Of a stretch of DNA of 64,000 bases, positions 29,201 to 38,341 are shown piece after piece. The stretch spans positions 62,001 to 126,000 of the forward strand of contig NZ_JAJOYU010000003.1 in the NCBI RefSeq assembly GCF_021290985.1, read 5' to 3'. The position numbers were made by a program, and so were the translations under genes. The stretch's first letter is position 1, and each line of letters starts with the position of its first letter. The DNA is from Rheinheimera soli (lineage in GTDB: Bacteria > Pseudomonadota > Gammaproteobacteria > Enterobacterales > Alteromonadaceae). The notes beneath the pieces are model-generated. The model saw only the letters and a program-made list of their open reading frames with translations. It was not told the DNA's origin and did not search any database.

Positions 29201-31867
29201 ATGAGGTTACGTGAAACTTTAGTAGTCTACATGCTACCGATCCTGGTCTTGCCTTCATTAATTCTGGGTTATTTGTCTTATCACTTCAGTGCCCGCTATT
29301 ACGAGCAGCAGCTTTTTCTACAGATAAAAAATGAGCTGGTGCAACGACAACAGGATATAAGGCTGAAGTTATCCTCCTACCAGCAAAGCTTGCAGATTTT
29401 ATCTGCTCAGAATCTTGTTGAACGTTTTATCTCAGGCGAACTGCAGCCAGCTTCAGAGTTGGTGCATGAGTTTGAGCGTTACCTCAGAACCGATCCGGAA
29501 ATTAGCTCTGTTAAGTTTATTCGCTTAAATGGCGACTATCAGTTGACCATCCCTTTACAGAAAAAGACGGTAGAGACCAGCAGGTTCAGGAACCAGTATT
29601 TTTCTGCCTTGCAGTCTATGCTGGATGACAATGGCTTTTTTCTGTCCAGTGAACAAGGCTCCAGTCAGGTTAATTTGTATGTTGCGCAAAAGCTCTACTT
29701 ATCGGGGCAGTCGCCCGGTGATATCAAACGTTTGTGGGGATACGTGGTTCTTGTGATAAAGCCTGAACTTTTCCGGACTGCTATCACTGAGTTAGCTGGT
29801 GAGTTTAGGGCTCCTCTGGTTGTGAGTCAGGCCGCTACAATAGCGTTCTCCGAAAATGCTTTACTGATGGGCAGTGCATTTTCTCCGGTTCATTTCACTG
29901 AAATTCAGGCCAGTGTTGACCAACATCAGTTTGTGCCAACCTTGTTACTTGGCCAGTCTATGCTGGTGACTGGTGTGTCTCTGGCCGGGCCTTATCAGCT
30001 AGTGATGGGGATCCAACCTGCATTGTTAGCCAGAAGTATGGAGTATAAACCCTCGTTAATTGCTTTGTTTTGTGTGCTGTTTTGTGTAGGTTTGCCGGTA
30101 TTGATTTACAGGGTGTTGGCCCGTTTTGTGTTGACACCAATACGAGAACTCACTGCAGCTAAAACTGCGGTAGGGCGAGGGGATTTATCTACTGTACTGA
30201 CCGTCAAAAAGCAGGACGAATTAGGTGATATGTTTGCTGCTTTTAATGTGATGGTACGACAACTGCGAGTGTACCGAGAACGTGAGCGGGCTTATCAGCT
30301 GCAGTTAGAAGACAAAGTTGCGGCCAGAACTCAGGATTTAGCCAATGCGAATCAGCAACTGGAAGATGCTAATCAGCAATTGATCCTGGCTCGCGAAGTG
30401 GCAGAACAAGCCAACCGATTAAAAAGCGTATTTTTGGCCAATATGAGCCATGAAATTCGCACACCTTTGACCGCTATTATTGGTTTTAGTGAGCAGGCCA
30501 TTCATGAAAATGATCCTCACCGCCAACTGGATTACCTGAGTCGGGTGTTGCGTAGCGGTGATCATTTGCTGGCATTGATTAACGATATTCTCGACTTGTC
30601 TAAAATCGAAGCCGACAAGTTAGAGTTGCTAACAGAGCAGGTCAATCTGTTAGCTATAGTGGATGATATTTATCAGCTGACTAAACAACAGGCCGAACAA
30701 AAAGGTCTGCAATGTCTGCTGGAATTAAGCTATCCCTTGCCTCAGTTTATCTACACCGACACTTTAAGATTCCGCCAGGTACTGCTGAACCTGAGTTCTA
30801 ATGCTGTGAAGTTTACTCAAAAGGGCAAGGTGGTGATTAGTATTTCCTACCAAACCCCGGAAGAAGTGCTGCGGATCAAAATTAAAGACACAGGCATTGG
30901 CATTACCGATCAAGAATTAAGTAAGTTGTTTCAGCCTTTTGTGCAAGCCGATGCCGCTGTCACCCGTAATTTTGGTGGTTCAGGGCTTGGCCTTTGTATT
31001 TCAAAAAAACTGATGGAGCAGATGAAAGGCGACATTCAGGTAGAGAGTGTCAAAGGTATTGGCAGTTGTTTTGAGATTGTGATGGCTTGTGAACATCAAC
31101 ATATTAGTCTGGTGCACAGTTATCAGCGTACTACTGCGGAAACCCCGGAAGTCGAAGCAGCGACAGACTACCACAAGCTCAAATTGCTGGTGGCCGAAGA
31201 CAATCCAGATAATCAGCTGCTTATTCAGGTGTTGTTGCAGAAGTTGGGTATTCAGGCTGTAATTGTAGAGAATGGCCATAAAGCCGTTGAGCGGGTGCTG
31301 CTGGAAAGTTTTGATCTGGTCTTGATGGATATGCAGATGCCGGAAATGGGTGGGGAAGAAGCCACAGCCTTGATACGTCATGCCGGGATAGACTTACCTA
31401 TAGTGGCTCTGACTGCCAACGTGATGAGTGAAGATCAAAGCCGTTATCTCAAAGCTGGCTGCCAGGCTGTTTTATCCAAACCTATAGTGCAAAAAGAGTT
31501 CTTAGCTGTGATACAAAAGTTTTGTCAGACAGGCACCACGCTGGATGAACAGCTGGAAGCGCAACTGGCATCTGATCCTGTCATTATGCAGCTGAAAAAA
31601 GACTTTAAACTTGCGCTGCCTGCCATGCTGAACGACTTTCAGCTTTGGTTGTCTTCAGCCAACTGGAGTCGTATGCAATACGAAGCTCACAGTGTCAAAG
31701 GCAGTGCCGGCAGTATGGGTTATCCGCAGTTAACTGAATTGATGTCAAAACTTGAGCTGGCGTCGCAAAGTGCCAATTTCGAACAGGTGAACCAGCTTAT
31801 GGCTGAATTTGCGGCTTTGGTGTCAGCAGATCAAGGGACAGAACCGGAGGTGAGTCGTGAGTCATAA
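29201..31867 (+). CDS. Hybrid sensor histidine kinase with receiver and HPt domains
   Basis: 888 aa. Membrane helix about 9-31, periplasmic sensor about 32-280 (Cache-like by size, not confirmed), second helix about 283-310. HAMP about 310-362, coiled coil, HisKA with phospho-accepting His417 (NMSHEIRTPLTAIIGFSEQ). HATPase follows with DTGIGI and GGSGLGLCISKKL. A receiver has phospho-acceptor Asp710 (LVLMDMQMPEMGG), and an HPt has His830 (AHSVKGSAGSMG). The full internal phosphorelay H-D-H is thus in one protein. Its output regulator is not obvious. The HIT gene overlaps its last 11 bp. Confidence 0.93.
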   Translation: MRLRETLVVYMLPILVLPSLILGYLSYHFSARYYEQQLFLQIKNELVQRQQDIRLKLSSYQQSLQILSAQNLVERFISGELQPASELVHEFERYLRTDPEISSVKFIRLNGDYQLTIPLQKKTVETSRFRNQYFSALQSMLDDNGFFLSSEQGSSQVNLYVAQKLYLSGQSPGDIKRLWGYVVLVIKPELFRTAITELAGEFRAPLVVSQAATIAFSENALLMGSAFSPVHFTEIQASVDQHQFVPTLLLGQSMLVTGVSLAGPYQLVMGIQPALLARSMEYKPSLIALFCVLFCVGLPVLIYRVLARFVLTPIRELTAAKTAVGRGDLSTVLTVKKQDELGDMFAAFNVMVRQLRVYRERERAYQLQLEDKVAARTQDLANANQQLEDANQQLILAREVAEQANRLKSVFLANMSHEIRTPLTAIIGFSEQAIHENDPHRQLDYLSRVLRSGDHLLALINDILDLSKIEADKLELLTEQVNLLAIVDDIYQLTKQQAEQKGLQCLLELSYPLPQFIYTDTLRFRQVLLNLSSNAVKFTQKGKVVISISYQTPEEVLRIKIKDTGIGITDQELSKLFQPFVQADAAVTRNFGGSGLGLCISKKLMEQMKGDIQVESVKGIGSCFEIVMACEHQHISLVHSYQRTTAETPEVEAATDYHKLKLLVAEDNPDNQLLIQVLLQKLGIQAVIVENGHKAVERVLLESFDLVLMDMQMPEMGGEEATALIRHAGIDLPIVALTANVMSEDQSRYLKAGCQAVLSKPIVQKEFLAVIQKFCQTGTTLDEQLEAQLASDPVIMQLKKDFKLALPAMLNDFQLWLSSANWSRMQYEAHSVKGSAGSMGYPQLTELMSKLELASQSANFEQVNQLMAEFAALVSADQGTEPEVSRES

Positions 31868-32276
31868 TGAGTTTAAGCTGGCGCCAGAGCTGGAGCGCGA
31901 TAGTATCTGGTTAGCCGACTGGCCTTTGTGTCAGCTACGAGTGCAGAACGATGTCAATTACCCTTGGTTTGTTTTGATCCCAAGGCGTTTGGACATGGTT
32001 GAAATCATTGATTTGTCAGCAACTGAAAGACAACAGCTATGGCATGAGAGTATGCATTTGTCGACCTTTCTGAAAGTGGAGTTTCAGGCCAAAAAACTGA
32101 ATGTGGCCGCTTTGGGAAATATGGTACCGCAGTTACATCTGCATCATATAGTGCGTTATGAAAATGACAGTGCATGGCCTGCTCCGGTTTGGGGTAAAGT
32201 GCCGGCCAGAGCTTATAGTGAAACCGCCTTGCAGCAGTTAAAACAAAAGTTGGCGTTATTAACCTCACCCTCATGA
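31857..32276 (+). CDS. HIT-family protein
   Basis: 139 aa. Histidine-triad proteins hydrolyse or transfer nucleotidyl groups. The triad is visible as PQLHLHHIVRY (His-x-His-x-His) with PRRLDMVEIIDL typical of the DUF-like HIT branch of gammaproteobacteria. The start is GTG at 31857 with CCGGAGG seven bases upstream, overlapping the end of the hybrid kinase gene, which implies coupled translation. The substrate is unknown. Confidence 0.88.
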   Translation: MSHNEFKLAPELERDSIWLADWPLCQLRVQNDVNYPWFVLIPRRLDMVEIIDLSATERQQLWHESMHLSTFLKVEFQAKKLNVAALGNMVPQLHLHHIVRYENDSAWPAPVWGKVPARAYSETALQQLKQKLALLTSPS

Positions 32277-32379
32277 CGGTTCAGGCCTAAACTAGTAGAA
32301 TTACCACGTTGTTTGTGGTGTATCTGAGTGAGCATCAGGCCTTGATTGTCTGAAATTTATTGTTGTAAGGAACCTTGTT

Positions 32380-33219
32380 ATGTCGGCTGAAAATGCCTTA
32401 TTAACCATATTGGTTGAGAAGATCCGCACAGATATGCTGGTGCTGCCAACTTTACCTGAAATGGCTATTCGGGTCAGAAGAACTGCAGATGATCCAGACA
32501 GTAACCTGCAGATGATTACGGATGTCATAGCACAGGATCCCGCTTTAGCGGCCCGTATGATCAAAGTGGCCAACAGCGCCTTTATGGGGCGCTCTATTAA
32601 AGTGAACTCGCTAAATCAGGCGATCACTCGTATAGGTTTAAGTCAGGTAAAAAATATCGCTACTGCTATGGCGATGGAGCAACTTTTTGTCTCTCAGCAT
32701 GAACAAATCAAAGAAAGGATGTCGCAGGTTTGGCGCGATAGTGTCAATGTCACCAGCATAGCCTTGGCTTGTTTAAAGCTGTATATGGCAGAGAACAAAC
32801 ACTGCAATTTAAATCTGGACGTGATGACACTGGCTGGTTTGATGCACCTGATTGGCGCTTTGCCTATTCTGACTGAGGCTGAACGTTATCAAACCGTGTT
32901 TGGCGATCCGCAATTTTTAGAAAATGCCATCAGCACTTTATCTGGCCAGATAGGGTCCAGCATTATGCGGGCCTGGGACTTTTCAGATACTTATGTGCAA
33001 ATAGTATTGAACTGGAACAATTCGTCCTATCATGCTGGTGAGGTCAGTTATATAGATTTTATCCGGCTTGGTGCTCTGGTGCAGAGCCCATTGGAAGGAA
33101 CAGCCCGTTTGCAGGCGTTTCAACCTTATATTGAGCGTCATATAGTACCGGACGCTAACTTTATGGATATCACAGAAATTCGTCTGATTTCTCAGGAAGT
33201 AAAAGCATTATTTAGCTAA
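32380..33219 (+). CDS. HDOD-domain signalling protein
   Basis: 279 aa, an HDOD domain (about 15-215) related to HD phosphohydrolases but generally lacking their catalytic residues. Typical segments are LPTLPEMAIRVRR, DPALAARMIKVANSAF, SLNQAITRIGLSQVKNIATA and LAGLMHLIGALPIL. There is no GGDEF or EAL domain. HDOD proteins act in signal transduction, often near c-di-GMP genes, and here two-component genes lie on both sides. Confidence 0.9.
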   Translation: MSAENALLTILVEKIRTDMLVLPTLPEMAIRVRRTADDPDSNLQMITDVIAQDPALAARMIKVANSAFMGRSIKVNSLNQAITRIGLSQVKNIATAMAMEQLFVSQHEQIKERMSQVWRDSVNVTSIALACLKLYMAENKHCNLNLDVMTLAGLMHLIGALPILTEAERYQTVFGDPQFLENAISTLSGQIGSSIMRAWDFSDTYVQIVLNWNNSSYHAGEVSYIDFIRLGALVQSPLEGTARLQAFQPYIERHIVPDANFMDITEIRLISQEVKALFS

Positions 33220-33236
33220 TTAAGTGTCCGCAAATG

Positions 33237-33260
33237 AAGCCCCGCAGCAATGCAGGGCTT
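33237..33260. terminator. Terminator between the HDOD gene and rdgC
   Basis: On minus, AAGCCCTGC-ATTGCT-GCGGGGCTT pairs over nine positions with one U-G; on plus one mismatch occurs. No strong T-run. Position between two convergent genes supports a shared terminator. Confidence 0.5.
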
Positions 33261-33273
33261 CTCCGCGAGCATT

Positions 33274-34170
33274 TTACTGAACGGCGATATTGGCTTTTAG
33301 TGGCAGTAAGGCGTGGCGCAGTGCGTCCGTCATTAGTAACAAATCTGCGTCTAAGCGACCTATTACATCATCCCAACCCATTTCTTCATTGGAACCCGAT
33401 AGCAAGTCATGGAATTTCAGACGCTTAATACTGCCATCTTCACAAATCAAAAAGGTGACCTTTTCGTCTTGTTCTAACGCCAGCTTAGTTACCAGTTTAT
33501 CCTGTAAATGACTTTGTACTTCATCGGCACTGAGCAAGTGGTTAATAAAGCGTACTTTAGCGCCTTCTTCATCCGGTGCTTTTAATTCAGCTTCAGCACC
33601 TAACTGAAAACCTTCCGGTAATTCTTTGCCTTGCAACCAGAAATGTAGTTGCTGATTGAGCTGATGATTATCCAAAAGTGGCATCGCAGGTAAAGAACCA
33701 AAAGCTTTGCGCAACAAAGCCAATAACTCTTCTGCTCTGCTGGCGCTGCTGGTATCCACTAATAACCAGCCTTGTTGTTTGTCATACAAGGCGGTAGTCA
33801 CGCTGGATTTGCTGAAAGCACGGGGTAACAGAGTTTGGATCAGTTCTTCTTTTAACGCCTGCTTTTCTTTGCGGCTTAAAGGACGGCCTTTTTCCTGCTC
33901 CATTGCATCAATTTTGGGAGCCAGCTCTTCATTGACCACTGAACCTGGCAGTACTTTTTCCTGACGTTTCACCGCAAATAACATCACGTCATTGGTCTGG
34001 TGGCAATATTGCTTCAGGCTTGGATGCAAAGGGCTGGTGAAGCCCATTTTAATGGCTTCCTGCGAGGTGCAAGGGGTAAATTTGAATGCAGCTAAGGCCT
34101 GCTCTAATTGATCCTGATCGGTGTTTAAGTTTTCGGTGACCTGATACAAACGTAAATTTTTAAACCACAT
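33274..34170 (-). CDS. rdgC: Recombination-associated protein RdgC
   Basis: 298 aa, the family's usual length. RdgC is a ring-shaped DNA-binding protein that limits RecA activity. The N-terminus MWFKNLRLYQVTE, the KMGFTSPLHPS segment and DEVQSHLQDKLVTKLAL are typical. Monocistronic, convergent with the HDOD gene. Confidence 0.96.
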   Translation of the reverse strand: MWFKNLRLYQVTENLNTDQDQLEQALAAFKFTPCTSQEAIKMGFTSPLHPSLKQYCHQTNDVMLFAVKRQEKVLPGSVVNEELAPKIDAMEQEKGRPLSRKEKQALKEELIQTLLPRAFSKSSVTTALYDKQQGWLLVDTSSASRAEELLALLRKAFGSLPAMPLLDNHQLNQQLHFWLQGKELPEGFQLGAEAELKAPDEEGAKVRFINHLLSADEVQSHLQDKLVTKLALEQDEKVTFLICEDGSIKRLKFHDLLSGSNEEMGWDDVIGRLDADLLLMTDALRHALLPLKANIAVQ

Positions 34171-34251
34171 AATTGGACTACTCTAGCTTGAAGAATTGCG
34201 GCTTAGTATACAGAGTTCAACTGCAGGATTTTGACTTTTTCCGCTTAAAAA

Positions 34252-34283
34252 TAATAAAGCCCGGTGCACAAGACCGGGCTCTT
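34252..34283 (-). terminator. Terminator downstream of the sensor kinase
   Basis: On minus AGCCCGGT-CTTGTGC-ACCGGGCT is an eight-pair stem, followed by TTATTATTTTT. It starts 17 bp after the kinase stop. Confidence 0.88.
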
Positions 34284-34299
34284 TTATCATGGATCAGCT

Positions 34300-36048
34300 T
34301 CAGGAGTTACGTTTTAAATTTTTCGGGAAACGAATATGGTAACTCAGGCCATGACCAGGTTCGCTGCTGACCTGAATTGAACCGCCCAGCGTCTGACGCA
34401 CCAGATTGTAGGTAATATGAGTACCTAAACCGCTACCGCCCTGATCACGTTTTGTGGTGAAAAACGGATGGAACAGTTTTTCCAACTGCTCCTGGGTCAA
34501 GCCCCGGCCATTGTCAGAGTAGGTAATATCGACCATTTGCCCTTCATCGAGCACAGTGATGCGGATATAACCTTCTTCCAGCTCTTCGAAACCATGAATT
34601 AACGAATTCATTAAAAGGTTGGTAAAAATCTGTGAAATAGCACCGGCAGGGCAGCTTAGCATCAGGCTTTCCGGGCAATTCACATCAATATGATGGCGGG
34701 TTTTTTTAAAGTTTGGCTGCAAGGAACGAATGACTTCGTGCAGGTATTCGGCCAGATTAATAGTACGAATGGCATCACTGGTTTGATCGACCGCTATTTG
34801 TTTAAAGCTGGCAATCAGCTCTGAAGCGCGGGTCAGATTGGACTGCAGCAAAGAGGTACTTTGTTTGGCTTCTTCAATAAAATGCTCAAGCACTTTGGGA
34901 GACAAGGTTTTGTCTTTATAAGCCAAATCCAGCGCAGCCAATTTTTCTGCCAAAAAACTGGTGGCTGTGACGCCAATGCCTACCGGAGTATTCACTTCAT
35001 GGGTAATACCAGCGACAAAGCCACCTAAAGCCGCCATTTTTTCTGACTGTACTAAGCGATCCTGAGCCTGCTTTAAATCATCCACGGTTTTTTCCAGCTC
35101 GCTTTGTTTGCCACGTAAAGCTTCTTCACTATGGCGGCGGCGTTCTATTTCTTCCCGCAAGGCTTGCTGTTTTACTTCCAGCTCTTGTTTTTGCTGCTGC
35201 AAATCCATCATGGCCTGACTTAAACCTGAGGTTTTACGTGCAACCTCCTGCTCCAGCAGCAAGTTATGCTGATCGAGTTTTTCATTGGAATGCAGCAGCT
35301 GTTTCTGCGTACTTTCCAACTGAACTTTATAATCCTGTACACGAGCGATCAGACGGTTAAAGGCATCTGCCATCACACTGAGTTCATTGGCTTCATCGTG
35401 GCGTACTTCAACTTTGGTGCCTTCCAGATGATCCAGCTCCAAATCTTCAATTTGTTGGGTCAGTTCGCTCAGAGGCAAGGTCAACTGACTGCGAAAGGCC
35501 AGTAAAAACAGAATAATTAAAAAGGTAGTTTTTAATACCGCGTTACCGACCAGGAAATAAATACCAATTTTAATCCGATCAAGCACCACAGCGCGGCTGG
35601 AGAACAGCGTGACATCGCCTACTTGAGTCGCGCGGCCTGAGAATTCAAAAATAAGCGGAAAGGTATAACCAAATAACCCCGAGTTTTGTTCTGTTAATCG
35701 AATACCTTCCTGCACCAGCTGATTGCTGTAACGTTCACTGATATCGATATAACGACCTAGTTGTGTAATAACAGCGCCACTATCGTCCCTTACTATAATG
35801 CCTTCGATGGCAGGGATTGCCAGCAGGCCATCAGCGATAATCAATGCTTGTTGGGTGTTTAGCTCCCAAATAGCCCGGGTCAGACTGCCAGAAAAGGTCT
35901 GTTGTAATGTCGCCAATTCACCATTGATATGATCTTTGGTGTTGAAGTACTCCGCAACAATCTGGCCTAAAGTCACAATAAAGGTCAGGATAAAATACAC
36001 TGACAAAACTTTAGTCAGCAGCTTACGCGATAAACTTTTCTGCTGCAT
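34300..36048 (-). CDS. Membrane sensor histidine kinase
   Basis: 582 aa from the ATG at 36048, which has AAGG seven bases upstream. Membrane helix about 12-33, periplasmic loop 34-161, second helix about 162-186, HAMP about 187-240. A long coiled coil runs about 240-340. The H-box is unusual, GITHEVNTPVGIGVT with His350. HATPase with NSLIHGFEELE, DNGRGL and GGSGLGTHITYNLV. No receiver is attached. It is divergent from a receiver/CheC/diguanylate cyclase operon across a 279-bp gap and is the obvious kinase for that receiver (inference). Confidence 0.92.
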   Translation of the reverse strand: MQQKSLSRKLLTKVLSVYFILTFIVTLGQIVAEYFNTKDHINGELATLQQTFSGSLTRAIWELNTQQALIIADGLLAIPAIEGIIVRDDSGAVITQLGRYIDISERYSNQLVQEGIRLTEQNSGLFGYTFPLIFEFSGRATQVGDVTLFSSRAVVLDRIKIGIYFLVGNAVLKTTFLIILFLLAFRSQLTLPLSELTQQIEDLELDHLEGTKVEVRHDEANELSVMADAFNRLIARVQDYKVQLESTQKQLLHSNEKLDQHNLLLEQEVARKTSGLSQAMMDLQQQKQELEVKQQALREEIERRRHSEEALRGKQSELEKTVDDLKQAQDRLVQSEKMAALGGFVAGITHEVNTPVGIGVTATSFLAEKLAALDLAYKDKTLSPKVLEHFIEEAKQSTSLLQSNLTRASELIASFKQIAVDQTSDAIRTINLAEYLHEVIRSLQPNFKKTRHHIDVNCPESLMLSCPAGAISQIFTNLLMNSLIHGFEELEEGYIRITVLDEGQMVDITYSDNGRGLTQEQLEKLFHPFFTTKRDQGGSGLGTHITYNLVRQTLGGSIQVSSEPGHGLSYHIRFPKNLKRNS

Positions 36049-36327
36049 GAAACAACCTTGTTTGGTTCGGCTTAATGATGAATACCATTGAAACACTAAC
36101 TTATAGAAGATCTGTTTAAATGAAAATACTATATGTAATAAATAACTTAGAGACTAGGCAACAAGAGCGGCTTTGGCAACACACTGCTGCAAATTGTTAG
36201 ATTAGGGCAAAAGACGCATTTAATGGTGTTCAATTGCAGTGGCATTCAGTATGGTATCAATGTCCAATAATTGAACTGTGCGCATAGAAGTGAAAACAAA
36301 TAAAACCATAATAAAGAGGCTGTGTTA

Positions 36328-36693
36328 ATGGCGTTACCCGTATTAATTTGTGACGACTCCTTACTGGCACGAAAGCAAGTGCGTAAATCTTTACCTGAGT
36401 CTTTTGATGCTGATATTTTGACTGCGGGCAATGGTGTGGAAGCTTTAGCTATTCTGCGCAGCCAGGAGATCGGCTTAGTGTTTTTAGACCTGACGATGCC
36501 TGAGCTGGATGGCATAGGTGTGCTGGAAGCCATTAAACAGGAAGGTCTGGATTGTTTCGTTATTGTGATTTCGGCTGATATTCAACCTGAAATGCAAAAA
36601 CGAGTGACAGAACTGGGGGCTTTGGCTTTTGTCCATAAACCTGTCAATCCGGAAAAGCTTGTCGTCATTTTGAAACAATATGGACTGATATGA
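36328..36693 (+). CDS. Single-domain response regulator (CheY-like)
   Basis: 121 aa, one receiver domain only. Acidic pocket Asp9/Asp10 (LICDDS), phospho-acceptor Asp54 (VFLDLTMPELDG), switch Ser in VISAD and Lys in FVHKPVNPEK. There is no output domain. The ATG at 36328 has AAGAGG eight bases upstream; a GTG two codons earlier is badly spaced. It overlaps the CheC-like gene by ATGA. In the 279 bp upstream, GTTCAATT (36228-36235) and AATTGAAC (36269-36276) form an inverted repeat of unknown role. Confidence 0.92.
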   Translation: MALPVLICDDSLLARKQVRKSLPESFDADILTAGNGVEALAILRSQEIGLVFLDLTMPELDGIGVLEAIKQEGLDCFVIVISADIQPEMQKRVTELGALAFVHKPVNPEKLVVILKQYGLI

Positions 36694-37301
36694 GTACAGT
36701 ATTCTCTGAAGAACAAAGGGATTGTTTGCAGGAGCTGATCAATGTCGCTATGGGCCTGGCCAGCGACAAACTTGCCCGTTTTTTAAATACCTTTGTGCAT
36801 TTACAGGTGCCGGCCATTGAGTTGGTAAGCTCGGCTCAAATTCCGGCTCAATTTGAAGCTCGTTATAGCAATACAGAAGCTGCTTTAGTCAGTCAGGGCT
36901 TTTTAGGCAATGATGGCTTACGAGGCGAGGCGATAGTTTTATACCAGTTAGATAACGCGCATCGAATTGCTGCTTTGTTGGGGTATGACACGGACAGTGC
37001 TTCTGAGCTTGAAATGCTGACGGACATCAGTTCAATTTTAACTACCACTTTTTTAAATGGGCTGGCCGATCAAATTGATAACAGTCTGTCCTACAGTGCG
37101 CCGCGGGTTTTATCGTCACGGCAAACTAATGTGAGCCAGGCTTTGCAGGAAACCGCTTTCCACTGGGAACTGGCATTAAAAGTAGACATCAGTTATCAGT
37201 TAATCGATCATTCTTTTAATTGCGATATGTTGTTATTAATTCCAGGAGAAGCTGTGTCAAATATACAGCACATTCTGGATCGGATTTTGGAAGAGTATTG
37301 A
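36690..37301 (+). CDS. CheC-like CheY-P phosphatase
   Basis: 203 aa. CheC/CheX proteins dephosphorylate receiver domains. The first active-site motif is exact: Asp11-x3-Glu15-x2-Asn18 followed by x22 and Pro41 (DCLQELIN...QVP). The second copy (TDISSILTTTFLNG, then x22-Pro) keeps the spacing, but has Asp and Ser where Glu and Asn are expected. It overlaps the receiver by 4 bp and the cyclase by 1 bp. It probably sets how long the neighbouring receiver stays phosphorylated. Confidence 0.85.
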   Translation: MSTVFSEEQRDCLQELINVAMGLASDKLARFLNTFVHLQVPAIELVSSAQIPAQFEARYSNTEAALVSQGFLGNDGLRGEAIVLYQLDNAHRIAALLGYDTDSASELEMLTDISSILTTTFLNGLADQIDNSLSYSAPRVLSSRQTNVSQALQETAFHWELALKVDISYQLIDHSFNCDMLLLIPGEAVSNIQHILDRILEEY

Positions 37302-38269
37302 TGTCTGAAGACTGGTTAACCGGCCCTGTATTAGAGCAACTCAATAGTGGCGTGCTGGTGGTCGATGAACACTTGCAACTGGTGTACCTGAATAGCTTTT
37401 TACAGCGCCATAGTTCAGTGCAGCTGTCTGAGGTAAAAGGAAAAAGCTTATTTCAGGTATTCACCGATGTACCTGAAGCCTGGCTGAGGCGTAAGTTTGC
37501 CTCAGTACTGGAATTACAAAGCCCATCGTTCAGTAGTTGGGAACAACGCCAGTATATTATTAAGCTGCCGCACCTGAGACCCGTCACCAGTTCAAGCCAG
37601 TATATGGCGCAAAATTGCACTATGTTACCGCTGAAGGATCCGGCTGGCCGACGTTATGTATGTTTACTGATTGAAGACGCCACTGATGCTTTTGTCTACC
37701 AGCAACATTTGCAAACGACCTTAGAAAAACTGGAACTTAGTAACCGCATTGATGGTTTAACTCAGGCGTTAAACCGACGTTACTGGGAAGATCAACTGAA
37801 ACTGGAAGTACAACGTTCACAGCGTTACCAGCAACCCCTGTCGCTGTTATTGTTTGATTTGGATAAATTTAAGCAGCTCAATGATCAGTATGGCCATTTA
37901 GGTGGAGATTCTGTGTTGATTGAGTTAACTGCACGGGTAAGAGCCTTATTGCGAGATACAGACTGGTTTGGTCGTTACGGTGGCGAAGAATTTGGCATAG
38001 TGCTGACCAATACTGCTTTGGCTGGTGCTATCGAAGTCGCTGAACGTATTTGTCTGGCGGTCAATAGTACAGCTGTCACATTCCATGAGCAGTCTATAGC
38101 TACATCAGTCAGTATTGGTGTGGCACAACTGGATGCCGCGGGTGACAGAGCCCACGAAGTATTGATAGGTCAGGCTGATATAGCGCTTTATAACGCCAAA
38201 AGAGAAGGTCGCAACAGAGTGGTTTCTTTTAGTGAAGGCGAAACAGAGTTTCTGCTGAAGGCAAATTAA
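37301..38269 (+). CDS. Diguanylate cyclase with N-terminal PAS domain
   Basis: 322 aa from the ATG at 37301, which overlaps the CheC-like stop (TGATG). PAS about residues 8-130 (LEQLNSGVLVVDEHLQLVYLN), then GGDEF about 150-315. The catalytic site is intact (GGEEF) and the inhibitory I-site RxxD sits at the canonical distance (RDTDWFGRYGGEEF), so it should make c-di-GMP and be product-inhibited. It lacks membrane helices. Last gene of the receiver-CheC-cyclase operon. Confidence 0.93.
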   Translation: MSEDWLTGPVLEQLNSGVLVVDEHLQLVYLNSFLQRHSSVQLSEVKGKSLFQVFTDVPEAWLRRKFASVLELQSPSFSSWEQRQYIIKLPHLRPVTSSSQYMAQNCTMLPLKDPAGRRYVCLLIEDATDAFVYQQHLQTTLEKLELSNRIDGLTQALNRRYWEDQLKLEVQRSQRYQQPLSLLLFDLDKFKQLNDQYGHLGGDSVLIELTARVRALLRDTDWFGRYGGEEFGIVLTNTALAGAIEVAERICLAVNSTAVTFHEQSIATSVSIGVAQLDAAGDRAHEVLIGQADIALYNAKREGRNRVVSFSEGETEFLLKAN

Positions 38270-38305
38270 GCCTCAACGAATTTTAGAATAATCTAAACAT
38301 TTAGA

Positions 38306-38335
38306 TTGACAGACGTCTAAAACTTTGAGCATATA
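38306..38335 (+). promoter_or_regulatory. thr operon promoter candidate
   Basis: TTGACA (38306-38311) and CATATA (38330-38335) with an 18-bp spacer. The start would fall at about 38342, on the ATG of thrL. TCTAAA/TTTAGA half-sites surround the -35 box at 38281-38322. Confidence 0.55.
38311..38318. promoter_or_regulatory. Met-box-like octamer in the thr promoter
   Basis: AGACGTCT equals the E. coli MetJ consensus octamer and lies between the -35 and -10 elements. Adjacent octamers match poorly, whereas known MetJ sites are tandem arrays. Chance occurrence in a window of this size is quite possible. Confidence 0.3.
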
Positions 38336-38341
38336 GACAGT

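Noticed and set aside
36119-36199. A 26-codon ORF in the gap before the receiver gene
   Set aside because: No Shine-Dalgarno and no recognisable features.
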